Positions 15,897-25,096 of a stretch of 64,000 nt of DNA are shown piece by piece. Numbering within the stretch: the first letter of the stretch is position 1; each line of letters begins with the position of its first letter. The notes under the pieces are model-generated. The model saw only the letters and a program-made list of their open reading frames with translations. It was not told the origin of the DNA and ran no database searches. Origin of the DNA: CP2-2F sp034436355 (GTDB lineage Bacteria; Chloroflexota; Anaerolineae; Aggregatilineales; UBA2796); NCBI GenBank assembly GCA_034436355.1, contig DAOTVQ010000025.1, positions 1 through 64,000 of the forward strand, given 5' to 3'. The position numbers and the translations under genes are program-made.

Positions 15897-16820
15897 ATGC
15901 GTCCTTACAGCACCACAATACCTGCTGCCGCTGTGCCGCGCACAGCATGGCTTACGTACCGCCGTCGCCTTGCGCTGACAGGGCTGCTCTTCATCCTGCC
16001 TGCGCTGATCTATTTTACAGTATTCGCCTTCTACCCAATGGCAAACGCCATTCACCTCAGCTTTCACGAATACGATCTGCTCTCGGAAAAACGCTACGTT
16101 GGCTTACGCCAATATGAGCGCCTGTTCAACTCGGCTGCCTTTGGGCGCTCGCTGCAAACGACGGCTGTCTACGCGCTGGGCGTCAGCGTGCCGATTTGGG
16201 TGCTGGCAATGGGCTTGGCAATCACCCTCAACCAAAACATTCGCTTTCGCACCTTCTTCCGAACGGTGTTTTTCACGCCCATTGTGATGCCGTTGGTGGT
16301 GCTTGCCATTATCTGGACGTTGCTCTACCATCCGTTCGGTCCGATAAACTCGGTGGTCTTAGCACCCTTCACTGGCGGCGAGACTATCCCTTGGCTCAAC
16401 AATCGCCAGTATGCGCTGTGGGCGGTCATCATCATGGCAATTTGGCGCGCCACAGGCTACTATGCCGTGATCTTCCTTGCTGGCTTGCAGAACATTCCTA
16501 ACGAATACTACGAGGCAGCCCGCTTGGATGGTGGGAATGGCTGGCAGTTATTCGCCTATATCACCTTTCCGCTGCTGCGCCCGACCACGCTCTTTGTCGT
16601 CGTCGTCTCGATTATCAATGCGCTGCGCCACTTCGATGCGATCTGGATCATGACCGGCGGCGGACCGGGTGACGCAACAACTGTCCTCTCCGTGCTGATT
16701 TACGAGACAGGGTGGATCGGCTTCAATATGGGGCGTGCGTCTGCCATGTCGGTCATCCTATTTGTGATCGCGCTCGGCTTCACGGTCATTCAACTGCGGC
16801 TGTTCCGCAATAACCAGTAG
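15897..16820 (+). CDS. Sugar ABC transporter permease (MalF/UgpA type)
   Basis: The 307-residue membrane protein has six predicted helices and the CUT1 permease EAA loop 'YYEAARLDGGNGWQLFAYITFPLL' shortened here to its key residues EAARLDG (near residue 205). The first helix is at about residues 28-50. ATG 15897 is chosen because TTGGAG lies 7 bases upstream; the longer frame would need a TTG start at 15870 inside the hairpin. It partners the next permease, 11 bases downstream, and the receptor upstream. Confidence 0.92.
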   Translation: MRPYSTTIPAAAVPRTAWLTYRRRLALTGLLFILPALIYFTVFAFYPMANAIHLSFHEYDLLSEKRYVGLRQYERLFNSAAFGRSLQTTAVYALGVSVPIWVLAMGLAITLNQNIRFRTFFRTVFFTPIVMPLVVLAIIWTLLYHPFGPINSVVLAPFTGGETIPWLNNRQYALWAVIIMAIWRATGYYAVIFLAGLQNIPNEYYEAARLDGGNGWQLFAYITFPLLRPTTLFVVVVSIINALRHFDAIWIMTGGGPGDATTVLSVLIYETGWIGFNMGRASAMSVILFVIALGFTVIQLRLFRNNQ

Positions 16821-16831
16821 GAAGGTGCCAG

Positions 16832-17683
16832 ATGAACACGCTTTCCAAAAAACCTGCGCGGCTGCCGCGATTCGACAGCACGAAGGTTGCCACTTATGCG
16901 GTGCTGATCCTCTGCGCGGCTGTGATCATCTTTCCGCTGTTGTGGTCGTTCCTCTCGGCGCTTAAGCCTAAGGAGCAGGTCTTTCGCATTCCGCTGGAGA
17001 TTTTCCCGACTGAGTGGCAGTGGCAGAATTTTATCCTGCCCTTTCAGCAGCGCCCCTTTGGTACCTACTTCCTGAACAGCATTTTCGCGGCTGCCGTCAC
17101 GATTCTGATCACGCTTGTGGTGGCGAGTTTGGCAGGCTACAGTCTGGCAAAATTCCGCTATCCAGGGCGCGGCATCGCCTTCTTGGCAATCCTTAGCACC
17201 CTGATGCTGCCGGTGCAGGTGATCCTTGTGCCGCTGTATTTGGTGGTGCGCGATCTAGGCTGGTTGGATACTTATCAGGGCTTGATTATTCCGCAAGCGG
17301 TGAACGCCTTCAGCATTTTCCTGATGCGGCAGCACTTTCTGACCTTGCCTGATGACTACATCGAGGCAGCGCGGCTGGATGGCGCCAGCGAGTTGGGCAT
17401 TCTGTGGCGCGTCATTATCCCGATGAGCCGCCCGGCATTGGCAGCCGTTGCCATTTTTAGCTTCTTAGGCAGTTGGGATAGCTACATTTGGCCCCTTGTG
17501 GCGGTTACCAAAGAAAATATGCGGACGCTGCCCTTGGGCTTAGCAGGCTTTTTTGGGGAATATTCAAGTGAGTATAATCTGGCATTGGCAGCGGCTTTTG
17601 TGATGATGCTGCCCGTCCTGATTATTTTCATTTTGTTGCAGCGTTACTTTGTGGAAGGGTTAACCCGTTCGGGCTTAAAATGA
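16832..17683 (+). CDS. Sugar ABC transporter permease (MalG/UgpE type)
   Basis: The 283-residue protein has six predicted membrane helices and an EAA motif YIEAARLDGASELG (near residues 180-195), the contact site for the ATPase. It pairs with the preceding permease to form the CUT1 membrane channel. GAAGG lies 5 bases before the start. Its stop overlaps the ATG of the following hydrolase (ATGA at 17680-17683), so transporter and hydrolase are translationally coupled. Confidence 0.93.
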   Translation: MNTLSKKPARLPRFDSTKVATYAVLILCAAVIIFPLLWSFLSALKPKEQVFRIPLEIFPTEWQWQNFILPFQQRPFGTYFLNSIFAAAVTILITLVVASLAGYSLAKFRYPGRGIAFLAILSTLMLPVQVILVPLYLVVRDLGWLDTYQGLIIPQAVNAFSIFLMRQHFLTLPDDYIEAARLDGASELGILWRVIIPMSRPALAAVAIFSFLGSWDSYIWPLVAVTKENMRTLPLGLAGFFGEYSSEYNLALAAAFVMMLPVLIIFILLQRYFVEGLTRSGLK

Positions 17684-19089
17684 GCAAGCGTGATTATTAC
17701 GTCGGGAAGGTTGCCTCTGCGCCGCGCCTGAGCGTGCCAGAGGGCTACCGAGTTGCACGCGGTTGGCACGCTTTTGCCGTGCTGCCGCGTGGTGCGCCAA
17801 CGCTGCTCTATTGGGATGAGCTGGAGTCGGCGCCTGTAGGCGAGCGTCCGTGTTTGCGGCTAAGTGTGGCGCTCGACTCGCGGGAGGATGTGCTGCTAGA
17901 GGCGCTTGCCCTTGCCAGTGGGCGCGTTGTGGCACGCATGGACATCCGCCAAGCGCACGCTTTTCAGCCATTTGAAGCGCTGCTCTCTGCCCAAACTGTG
18001 CGCGAGATTGCCCAAGAAGGCTTAGGGTTGCGCCTTGTGCAGGGTAACGCGCCGCTCTGGCTGTTGCATGATCCGAACGGCGATGCCGACCCTGCCCTGA
18101 TGCCACACCTGTTTCTTGGCACGGCGTTGGATCGCTTGGCAGCTTTTCGCCAACGCCTGAATTCGCGTGCCTCGCTACAATTCTTCGGGTGGCAGGAAGG
18201 CTGCGTGCTGAACGGCTTGCAGGATATGGCAGAGGTTGGTCTGCTGGATGCTGAGAGCGCCCAGCAGACCATTGCCACGCATTTTGCCCACTTCTTTGAT
18301 GCCGAGGGCAACCTTGATTATGAAGATGATTTCAGCCAGCCTAAGCGCAGCATTTACGGCGTGGAATGCACCTTGCCCTTCGCGGTTTTGGCGCGCACGC
18401 AGCCCAACCATCCCGCCCTTGAGTTGGCGGTGCGCTTCTGGCGTGAATCCCGTGCAACCAACGGCGCTGTGCAGGATGGCGAGATGCTGACGGCAGAAGG
18501 CAGTTATACGGTTGCCTACCCAATGGCGCAGATTGGCGTGCTGCGTAATGAGCCGAGCCTGATCGCGGCTGCCTTGGAGCAGTTGCGCGCCCGCAAGGCG
18601 CTCTTTGAGGATGAGGCGCTTGCGCTGCGCTTGTCTGCTGATGGCAGGCGCACGTTTGTGAATTGGGCGCGTGCAGTGGCGTGGTATCTGCTTGGGTTAG
18701 CGCGCACGCTTGCCGTTCTGCCCGATCCGCCCGCCGATCTGCGCCAAGAGTTTGCCCGTGCTGCGCAGTGGGCAATCCGTCGGCAGAATCGAAACGGCGT
18801 GTGGCACACCTTTTTGGATGCGCCAGATGTGCTGCCTGATAACGGCGGCTCAGCCGGCATTGCGGCGGCGCTTGCCCTTGGCGCCAAGGCGGGCTTGCTC
18901 TCACCTGCCATGCGCCAGCCTGCTGCACAAGCCGCCCAAGCCCTCAGCAATGCCCTAACGCCCGATGGCTTCTTAAGCGGTGTGGCTCAGGTGAACAAGG
19001 GCGGCGAAGCGCTCCAACGGGATGACTACCGCGTCATCTCTCAGTTTGGGATGGGTTTGTTGGCGCAACTTTACGCGGCGTTGGTGTGA
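17680..19089 (+). CDS. GH88/GH105-like glycoside hydrolase
   Basis: The 469-residue protein has no signal peptide. The C-terminal two thirds look like an (alpha/alpha)6 barrel of the unsaturated glucuronyl / rhamnogalacturonyl hydrolase group (GH88/GH105). Typical segments are NWARAVAWYLLGLARTL (near 325-342), 'NGVWHTFLDAPD', and 'NGGSAGIAAALALG'. The first 150 residues form a separate beta-rich part. These enzymes remove unsaturated uronic acid from lyase products in the cytoplasm, which fits its place between an oligosaccharide importer and a sugar kinase. The family assignment is by motif resemblance and moderate. Both ends overlap neighbouring genes by a few bases. Confidence 0.6.
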   Translation: MSKRDYYVGKVASAPRLSVPEGYRVARGWHAFAVLPRGAPTLLYWDELESAPVGERPCLRLSVALDSREDVLLEALALASGRVVARMDIRQAHAFQPFEALLSAQTVREIAQEGLGLRLVQGNAPLWLLHDPNGDADPALMPHLFLGTALDRLAAFRQRLNSRASLQFFGWQEGCVLNGLQDMAEVGLLDAESAQQTIATHFAHFFDAEGNLDYEDDFSQPKRSIYGVECTLPFAVLARTQPNHPALELAVRFWRESRATNGAVQDGEMLTAEGSYTVAYPMAQIGVLRNEPSLIAAALEQLRARKALFEDEALALRLSADGRRTFVNWARAVAWYLLGLARTLAVLPDPPADLRQEFARAAQWAIRRQNRNGVWHTFLDAPDVLPDNGGSAGIAAALALGAKAGLLSPAMRQPAAQAAQALSNALTPDGFLSGVAQVNKGGEALQRDDYRVISQFGMGLLAQLYAALV

Positions 19090-20057
19090 TGACCATGTAT
19101 GTAATCGGCGTGGATGGCGGGCAAACTTCCACCAAGTGCGCGCTGTTCACGCTGGAGGGTCAGCTTTTGGGTATGGGCAGCGGCGACGGATTGCTGCATT
19201 TGGCAGCACAGGATGGCGCGGCGCGCATGGCACACAACTTGCGAGAGGCAATCGGCGCGGCATTTGCGGCAGCTAACTTACCGTTGCAAGCCGTGCGTGC
19301 TGTTGGGATGGGCTTATCGGGCATTGAGAACGCTATTGCGCCAGAGGCAGCCATAGCGCGCAATATCCTACGCGAAATTCTGCCAGCGGAGCAGGTGTGG
19401 ATAGAAAACGACGGTGTGGCGGCATTAATGGGCGCGCATCTAGGTGCGGCGGGCGCCATCGTGATCAGCGGCACCGGCAGCATTCTGGTTGGCTTGCGGC
19501 AAGATCGGCAAATTGTGCGTGTGGGCGGCTGGGGCTGGCTGGTAGGTGATGAAGGCAGCGCTGTTTGGCTTGGCATGGCGGCGGTGCGGGCTGTTTTCCA
19601 TGCCCTAGATGGTGTTGGCGCGCCAACAGCGCTCACCGCGTCGTTGCTGGCACATTTCGGCGTCTCGGAGGTGCGTGCGATCAAACGCTTAATTTATGGG
19701 GCAGACTTTGGCGCACGTGGTTTCGCTGCGCTGGCGCCGTTAGTTGGGCAAGCGGCTGCCGCCGCCGATGATGTGGCGCAGAGCATCCTTGCTGAGGGTG
19801 CCGCAGCGCTTGCTCAAGCGGTTGGTGCGCTGCACAAACAGATGGACTTTGACGACGAGGGATTGCCCTTAGCGCTGATCGGCGGCGTGTGGGATCACAT
19901 TTTTGGTATGCGTACCGCCTTTGCCAAAGCCCTTGACAAAATGCCCATCCGCCTGAGTGCGCCCGCCTTGCCACCCATTCATGGCGCAGCGCTGGCAGCC
20001 ATTCGCGCCAGTGGTGGCGATTGGGCTAAAGCAGCCGAACAGATGCAGCGCGGTTAG
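19089..20057 (+). CDS. BadF/BcrA-type ATPase, probable amino-sugar kinase
   Basis: The 322-residue protein belongs to the ASKHA superfamily. The phosphate-1 motif IGVDGGQTSTKCALF is near residues 4-18. The second phosphate motif, ISGTGSILVG, is near 130, followed by the adenosine-side GGWGWLVGDEGSA. This is the pattern of N-acetylglucosamine kinase-like BadF/BadG proteins. In this operon a kinase phosphorylating the imported sugar is the natural reading, feeding NanE or GlcNAc-6-P breakdown. Start codons GTG 19086, ATG 19089 and ATG 19095 are all possible. The ATG at 19089 overlaps the previous stop. Confidence 0.82.
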   Translation: MTMYVIGVDGGQTSTKCALFTLEGQLLGMGSGDGLLHLAAQDGAARMAHNLREAIGAAFAAANLPLQAVRAVGMGLSGIENAIAPEAAIARNILREILPAEQVWIENDGVAALMGAHLGAAGAIVISGTGSILVGLRQDRQIVRVGGWGWLVGDEGSAVWLGMAAVRAVFHALDGVGAPTALTASLLAHFGVSEVRAIKRLIYGADFGARGFAALAPLVGQAAAAADDVAQSILAEGAAALAQAVGALHKQMDFDDEGLPLALIGGVWDHIFGMRTAFAKALDKMPIRLSAPALPPIHGAALAAIRASGGDWAKAAEQMQRG

Positions 20058-20121
20058 GTTGTCTTATCCACCCTCAGAGGCTACAATCCGCTTGATCGTG
20101 AATGCACTGAAAGGGAGAGTC

Positions 20122-22464
20122 ATGCGTTGGCATAGCCGAGTTGCCTTGCTCAGCCTTTTTTTACTTATGGTAGGCTGCGCGCCTACCCCTGAACCGACTC
20201 CAACCCAGACCAGCACTGCCACCCTCACCCATACACCCGATGCAACACAACGCGCTGAAACCGCCCGCAACGCCACCCAAACTGTCGTTGCTGCCCAAAA
20301 TGCAATCGCCACCAACATTGCCGCCACGCGCATTGCCCTCAATTCACCAACACCGCCGCCCACCGCCGCACCTACTGAAACACCAACCTTCTCACCGACT
20401 CTAACGCCGACTGCTACACCATCATATACACCGTCCCATACACCAACCATCACGCCCGACTCGGCGGCAACAGGAACGGCAATTAGTCAAGCCGCCCTAA
20501 GCACTTTGGCGACTCAAGCTGCTGTGGAGACAGCCCAAGCCATTGCCACACAAACCTTAGCGGCTGCCTTCACTGGGACGTTTGTGAACAGCCAAACCCT
20601 TGTAGCACAAACAGCAGCCGCCATGCCAAGCGCCACACAGATCACTGTTCCCACGCGCACGCCGGACACGCTGCCGATCACGCTGACCGCCATCTCGATC
20701 TTTGAAAGCACACGCCGCGCCCTTGACCAAACGGCAACGGCTGCTCGTCCTGATACGCGCACGCCCACACACACGCCTTCGCCCACCGTCACGCATACAC
20801 CAACACACACGCCAAGCGCTACGCACACAGCCACGCTCACCGCAACCCTGACCAACACGCCCGACCTGACCCAAACGTTCAGCGCGGCGCTGAGCGCTTC
20901 CCAAACGGCACGCGCCATTGAGCGCACCTTAGCGGCGATCATCCTTGCCACAGAGATTGCCCAAACGCCAACGGTAACCAATACGCCAATGCCAAGTGCC
21001 ACCTTCACCGTGACGCCCACACACACGCCAAGCGCTACGCACACAGCCACACTCACCGCAACGCTGACTCACACGCCCGATCTGACCCAAACGTTCAGCG
21101 CGGCGCTGAGTGCTTCCCAAACAGCACGCGCCATTGAGCGCACCTTAGCGGCGATTATCCTTGCCACCGAGCTTGCCCAAACGCCAACGGCAACCAATAC
21201 CGTGACGCCAAGCGCCACCTCCACCCTGACGCCGACAGTTACATCTACACCCACAAGAACGCGCACGGCAACTTTTACCATCACACCAACGCCCACCGCT
21301 TCGGCAACCTTCACGCCTTCGGCAACACGCCCACCAACCCGCACGCGCACTGCGACTGCCACACACACGGCAACCGCGACTCCCAATGCGACCGAGACAC
21401 GCAGTGCTGAGCTGAATGCGACGGGTACGGCAAGCGCATTTGCACCGACTCTCACGCCTCTGCTTGCCGATGCGCGCCTAATCTTTGAGGAAGCGCTCAT
21501 TCGCCTGCCGCATAATGCCGCTGATAACCTCATCAGCGCTTATGAAGTCGTCTGTACACCGAACTTCATCATCAGCGCTCGCTTCTATACGCCTTACGAT
21601 GATTTTGCATGGTCGCATGGCATCGTGTTCCGCCGCACCCGTGATCAAGAGTATCGCGTGATTTTCAATCAAGGTGGTCAGTACGAGCTGCTGCGCTACT
21701 TCCGTGGGCAGCCTGATGCGCCCTTTACATTCGAGATAATTGAGCGCGCTGCCTTACCAGATGGTGTTAACATTGCCCGCGATTCTTACAACGATCTGCT
21801 GTTGGTTGTGCGCGGCAGACTTGCCTCGCTCTACCTAAACAGCCTTTTGATCGCTGATCTGAATGTTTCCCACTATCAAGAGGCAGGCTGCATTCAAGTC
21901 GCAACAGGGCTTTACACCAACAGTGAGCGCGATGGTGCCTCAACCTTTGTTGAAGATGTCAAAGTGTGGCGCTTGCCCTTCACACCAGAACCAACCCGTG
22001 CTTTTAACGATGCCGTCGCTGCGACCCTAACCGCCATTCCCTTCCAGCAGGCAGTTGGGACGGCTGTGGCAGGCACCCTCACGCCAACCAACACACGCAC
22101 ACCCACGCACACGCTGACGCCCACCAACACACGGACGCCTACCCACACGCCAACAGTTACTAACACAGCGACCAACACGCCTACCCATACGGCAACCTTC
22201 ACCGCAACCGCCACACCGACGCGCACTTTCACGCCGACCTTCACACCGACTGCCACAAACACGCCGCGCCCAACCAACACGGCAACCCGCACACCGCTAC
22301 CGCCCACTGCCACACGCACCGCGACCAATACGCAGCTTGCGCCAACCTTTGCGCCGCGTCTTGATACTGCGACCTTCACACCCACACCAACTGCCACGCG
22401 CACAGTGACTCCGACGCGCACGCCAACCTTTACGCCCACACTGACCCGTACACCAACGCCATAG
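20122..22464 (+). CDS. Thr/Pro-rich lipoprotein with lectin-like domain
   Basis: The 780-residue protein starts with a lipoprotein signal (lipobox MVGC, Cys near residue 19). Residues 20-445 and 650-780 are low-complexity Thr/Pro/Ala linkers of the 'TPTxTxTxT' kind. Between them, about 455-640, is a folded domain of the LamG / 3-keto-disaccharide-hydrolase (DUF1080-like) type, with 'FRRTRDQEYRVIFNQGGQYEL' reduced here to its core YRVIFNQGGQYEL and then a 'LYLNSLLIADL' strand. The same domain type ends the Ser/Thr kinase at 32250. A stalk lifting a carbohydrate-binding or sensing domain off the cell surface is a likely role. ATG 20122 follows AAGGGAGAG. The frame is open far upstream, but that part overlaps the kinase gene. 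Confidence 0.8.
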   Translation: MRWHSRVALLSLFLLMVGCAPTPEPTPTQTSTATLTHTPDATQRAETARNATQTVVAAQNAIATNIAATRIALNSPTPPPTAAPTETPTFSPTLTPTATPSYTPSHTPTITPDSAATGTAISQAALSTLATQAAVETAQAIATQTLAAAFTGTFVNSQTLVAQTAAAMPSATQITVPTRTPDTLPITLTAISIFESTRRALDQTATAARPDTRTPTHTPSPTVTHTPTHTPSATHTATLTATLTNTPDLTQTFSAALSASQTARAIERTLAAIILATEIAQTPTVTNTPMPSATFTVTPTHTPSATHTATLTATLTHTPDLTQTFSAALSASQTARAIERTLAAIILATELAQTPTATNTVTPSATSTLTPTVTSTPTRTRTATFTITPTPTASATFTPSATRPPTRTRTATATHTATATPNATETRSAELNATGTASAFAPTLTPLLADARLIFEEALIRLPHNAADNLISAYEVVCTPNFIISARFYTPYDDFAWSHGIVFRRTRDQEYRVIFNQGGQYELLRYFRGQPDAPFTFEIIERAALPDGVNIARDSYNDLLLVVRGRLASLYLNSLLIADLNVSHYQEAGCIQVATGLYTNSERDGASTFVEDVKVWRLPFTPEPTRAFNDAVAATLTAIPFQQAVGTAVAGTLTPTNTRTPTHTLTPTNTRTPTHTPTVTNTATNTPTHTATFTATATPTRTFTPTFTPTATNTPRPTNTATRTPLPPTATRTATNTQLAPTFAPRLDTATFTPTPTATRTVTPTRTPTFTPTLTRTPTP
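20804..21187 (+). repeat. Tandem duplication inside the lipoprotein gene
   Basis: Two nearly identical copies, about 20804-20971 and 21020-21187, are offset by 216 bases (72 codons). They differ at scattered, mostly synonymous positions. The repeat encodes an Ala-rich segment (FSAALSASQTARAIERTLAA) within the Thr/Pro linker. This is evidence of recent expansion of the stalk. Confidence 0.8.
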
Positions 22465-22476
22465 CCTAAAATACAA

Positions 22477-22508
22477 CGCGGAGACCTGAACAGGTCTCCG
22501 CGCTTTTT
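22477..22508 (+). terminator. Rho-independent terminator
   Basis: CGCGGAGACCTG, loop AA, CAGGTCTCCGCG form a perfect 12-bp stem (22477-22502), followed by CTTTTT. It ends the lipoprotein message. The opposite strand gives a weaker but usable terminator for the convergent carboxylase gene. Confidence 0.92.
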
Positions 22509-22529
22509 ATAAGGTGATTTGCACCTACC

Positions 22530-24095
22530 TCAAAGCGGAATGTTGCCGTGTTTCTTGGGCGGGTTGCTATCGCGCTTGTTTTGCAGGGCATTCAAAGCGT
22601 TGATCAGGCGTGGGCGCGTTTCGCTGGGCATGATCACATCATCAATGTAGCCGCGGGAGGCTGCCACATATGGATTGGCGAATTTCTCGCGGTACATGGC
22701 GACCAACTCAGCCTTCTTGGCGATAGGGTCTTCTGCTTCTGCCAGTTCACGGCGAAAGATGATGTTCACCGCGCCGTCAGGTCCCATCACCGCGATTTCT
22801 GCTGTGGGCCACGCTAAGTTCAAATCACCGCGAATGTGCTTGCTGCTCATCACGTCGTAGGCGCCGCCGTATGCCTTGCGCGTGATCACGGTCAGCTTTG
22901 GCACAGTTGCCTCGCAGTAGGCATAGAGCAGTTTTGCGCCGGCACGGATGATGCCGCCGTGTTCCTGCTTGGTGCCGGGCATAAAGCCTGGCACATCCTC
23001 AAAGGTGATGATCGGGATGTTGAAGCAATCGCAGAAGCGGATGAAGCGCGCCGCCTTCTCGCTGGCGTCAATATCTAGCACGCCTGCCAACACCATCGGT
23101 TGGTTTGCCACAATGCCAACGCTGTAGCCGCCTAAGCGCGCAAAACCGACCACAATATTTGCCGCATAGTATTCGTGTATCTCGAAAAACTGCCCGTCAT
23201 CCACGATCATCTGGATCACCTCTTTGATGTCGTAGGGCTTGTTGGGGCTATCCGGCACGATCTCGTTCAGGCGCGGGTCACTGCGGAGCGGATCATCTTT
23301 GGCGGGCTTCAGCGGCGGGTCTTCCATATTATTCTGCGGCAGGTAGGTGAGCAGTTCGCGGATCAGGTAGAGGCAGTCTTCCTCACTTTCGGCTGCCATG
23401 TGGCAAACGCCGCTCGTGGCGCTGTGGACGGAGGCACCACCTAAATCCTCAAAGCTGACTTCCTCATGCGTCACCGACTTGACCACATCGGGACCCGTCA
23501 CGAACATATAGGAAGTGTTCTTGACCATGAAGATAAAATCGGTGAGGGCAGGCGAATAGACCGCGCCACCGGCACACGGGCCCAAGATTGCGCTGATCTG
23601 CGGAATGACGCCGCTTGCCAGCGTGTTCCGCAAGAAAATATCGGCATAGCCGCCCAAGCTGACCACGCCTTCTTGAATGCGTGCGCCGCCGCTGTCGTTC
23701 AAGCCGATGATCGGCGCGCCGCTCTTAAGTGCCATCTCCATCACCTTGACGATCTTCTCAGAATGCACTTCCGAGAGCGAGCCGCCAAAGACGGTGAAAT
23801 CTTGCGAATAGACATAGACCAAGCGCCCGTTGATCGTTCCCCAGCCTGTCACGACGCTATCGCTGAGGAATTGATTCTCCGGCTTATCCATGCCAAAATC
23901 ACGCGAGCGCTGCACCACAAAGGCATCTAATTCGCGGAAGCTGCCCGGATCAAGCAGCAGGTCTAGCCGTTCGCGTGCGGTGAGTTTGCCCGCCTTGTGC
24001 TGCTTGGCAATGCGATCCGCGCCGCCGCCAGCCTGGCTGCGTGCGCGCATCTGCTGAAGCTGTGCGTATTTATCCGCTTTAGGCGTATCGGTCAT
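22530..24095 (-). CDS. Acyl-CoA (propionyl-/acetyl-CoA) carboxylase beta subunit
   Basis: The 521-residue carboxyltransferase moves CO2 from biotin to an acyl-CoA. Both crotonase-fold halves are present. The N half has 'DSVVTGWGTINGR', 'GLNDSGGARIQEG' and 'GPCAGGAVYSPA'; the C half has 'DVPGFMPGTKQEHGGIIRAGAK' cut here to PGFMPGTKQE, and 'AYGGAYDVMSSK'. The length and motifs match PccB/AccD5 proteins. Whether propionyl-CoA or another acyl-CoA is used cannot be decided here. No alpha (biotin carboxylase) subunit is adjacent. Confidence 0.93.
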   Translation of the reverse strand: MTDTPKADKYAQLQQMRARSQAGGGADRIAKQHKAGKLTARERLDLLLDPGSFRELDAFVVQRSRDFGMDKPENQFLSDSVVTGWGTINGRLVYVYSQDFTVFGGSLSEVHSEKIVKVMEMALKSGAPIIGLNDSGGARIQEGVVSLGGYADIFLRNTLASGVIPQISAILGPCAGGAVYSPALTDFIFMVKNTSYMFVTGPDVVKSVTHEEVSFEDLGGASVHSATSGVCHMAAESEEDCLYLIRELLTYLPQNNMEDPPLKPAKDDPLRSDPRLNEIVPDSPNKPYDIKEVIQMIVDDGQFFEIHEYYAANIVVGFARLGGYSVGIVANQPMVLAGVLDIDASEKAARFIRFCDCFNIPIITFEDVPGFMPGTKQEHGGIIRAGAKLLYAYCEATVPKLTVITRKAYGGAYDVMSSKHIRGDLNLAWPTAEIAVMGPDGAVNIIFRRELAEAEDPIAKKAELVAMYREKFANPYVAASRGYIDDVIMPSETRPRLINALNALQNKRDSNPPKKHGNIPL

Positions 24096-24194
24096 GATTG
24101 GGTGTGTCCTTAAAAGTGTTGGGTAAAAATGCTTTTGGCTATTTTAACCCACGTAAAACATTCTGCGAGAATGAACACACAGCAGCGGAAGGTG

Positions 24195-25055
24195 TTACGC
24201 CAGCACCATTCGCCAGCAGGGAATATCCATCCCGCTGTGGACGAACCCGTAGCGTTCGTAAAGCCGCCGCGAACGGACGTTGCTTGCCTGTGTATTCACG
24301 CTGGCAGCCAGCACGCCGCGCTCAATGAAACTGCCCAACATCTCGCTGAGCAGCGCACCGCCCACACCGCTGCCTTGTACCTCTGGCAGCACTGCCAAAC
24401 GCGCCAAGTGAACGCTCTCGCCGTGCAGCGTCGTAATTTGGTAGCCCAGTACGCGCCCGTCTTGCTCAGCAAGGGTAAAGCTAGCGGCAGCGCGTGTTGC
24501 TTGGCGCACCGACGCCTCGTCTAGCGCCCAGACGGGCAAGAATGCTGCCCGATCAATGGCAGCCGCCAAGGATGCCTCACGCCAATCGGCGTGGCGGATG
24601 TGCAGTTCAGGGCGCGGTGTCGTGGGAAAATCATAGCCTTTGCGGCGCAGTGTGATAATTTCCTCAATGTGCGTAAAGCCTTGCTCTGCCAACTGATCGC
24701 CCACCCATGTGTGGAGTGCCAACGCAGCCACTTCTGCGCTGCCAAGTTCGATCAAGCGCAGGCGCAAGGCACGCCACAACACAGCGAACACATCACTGGA
24801 AGGTATATCTGTGCGGAGTGCGATCAGGCGCAACCACGCCGCGCCGCTCTGTGGTGGCGTTGACGCAATAGCGCCGATCACGCGCCGATGTTGCAGGGCA
24901 AGGTAGATTGGCACGTTGGGATGCGCGATCCATTCTTCCACACTGTGCCAATCGAGGTGGATGTGCAGCCACACGCTCGGATCGTCCACCAGCGCCAACA
25001 GATCGCGCCGAAAGCGCCGTGCATATGGCACAATTTCTACACTTATCCCGATCAT
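24195..25055 (-). CDS. GNAT family N-acetyltransferase
   Basis: The 286-residue protein has an N-terminal part of uncertain fold (1-150). Its C-terminal GNAT domain (about 155-286) carries the acetyl-CoA binding motif LPEVQGSGVGGALLSEML (near 225-242) and the closing 'NVRSRRLYERYGF' motif. The N-terminal half also has weak GNAT-like character (LRLIALRTD...FAVLWRALRLRLIELG), so a tandem GNAT is possible. The substrate is unknown. It stands 99 bases upstream of the carboxylase on the same strand. Confidence 0.85.
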   Translation of the reverse strand: MIGISVEIVPYARRFRRDLLALVDDPSVWLHIHLDWHSVEEWIAHPNVPIYLALQHRRVIGAIASTPPQSGAAWLRLIALRTDIPSSDVFAVLWRALRLRLIELGSAEVAALALHTWVGDQLAEQGFTHIEEIITLRRKGYDFPTTPRPELHIRHADWREASLAAAIDRAAFLPVWALDEASVRQATRAAASFTLAEQDGRVLGYQITTLHGESVHLARLAVLPEVQGSGVGGALLSEMLGSFIERGVLAASVNTQASNVRSRRLYERYGFVHSGMDIPCWRMVLA

Positions 25056-25096
25056 TAGCCATCGTCCTGCACACTAGCAGCAGCTTGCCGTCAAGG

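Noticed and set aside
19957..20121. Upstream extension of the Thr/Pro lipoprotein frame
   Set aside because: It overlaps the kinase gene and lacks a signal peptide; the start at 20122 has a ribosome site and opens a lipoprotein signal.
20064..22439. Long minus-strand open frames rich in Val and Gly
   Set aside because: They are mirror images of the low-complexity Thr/Pro codons on the plus strand, with no domain character or ribosome sites.
20761..22460. CRISPR-like or satellite array in the ACACC-rich region
   Set aside because: The repetition is codon-level Thr/Pro repetition in one frame with no fixed spacer and repeat lengths.
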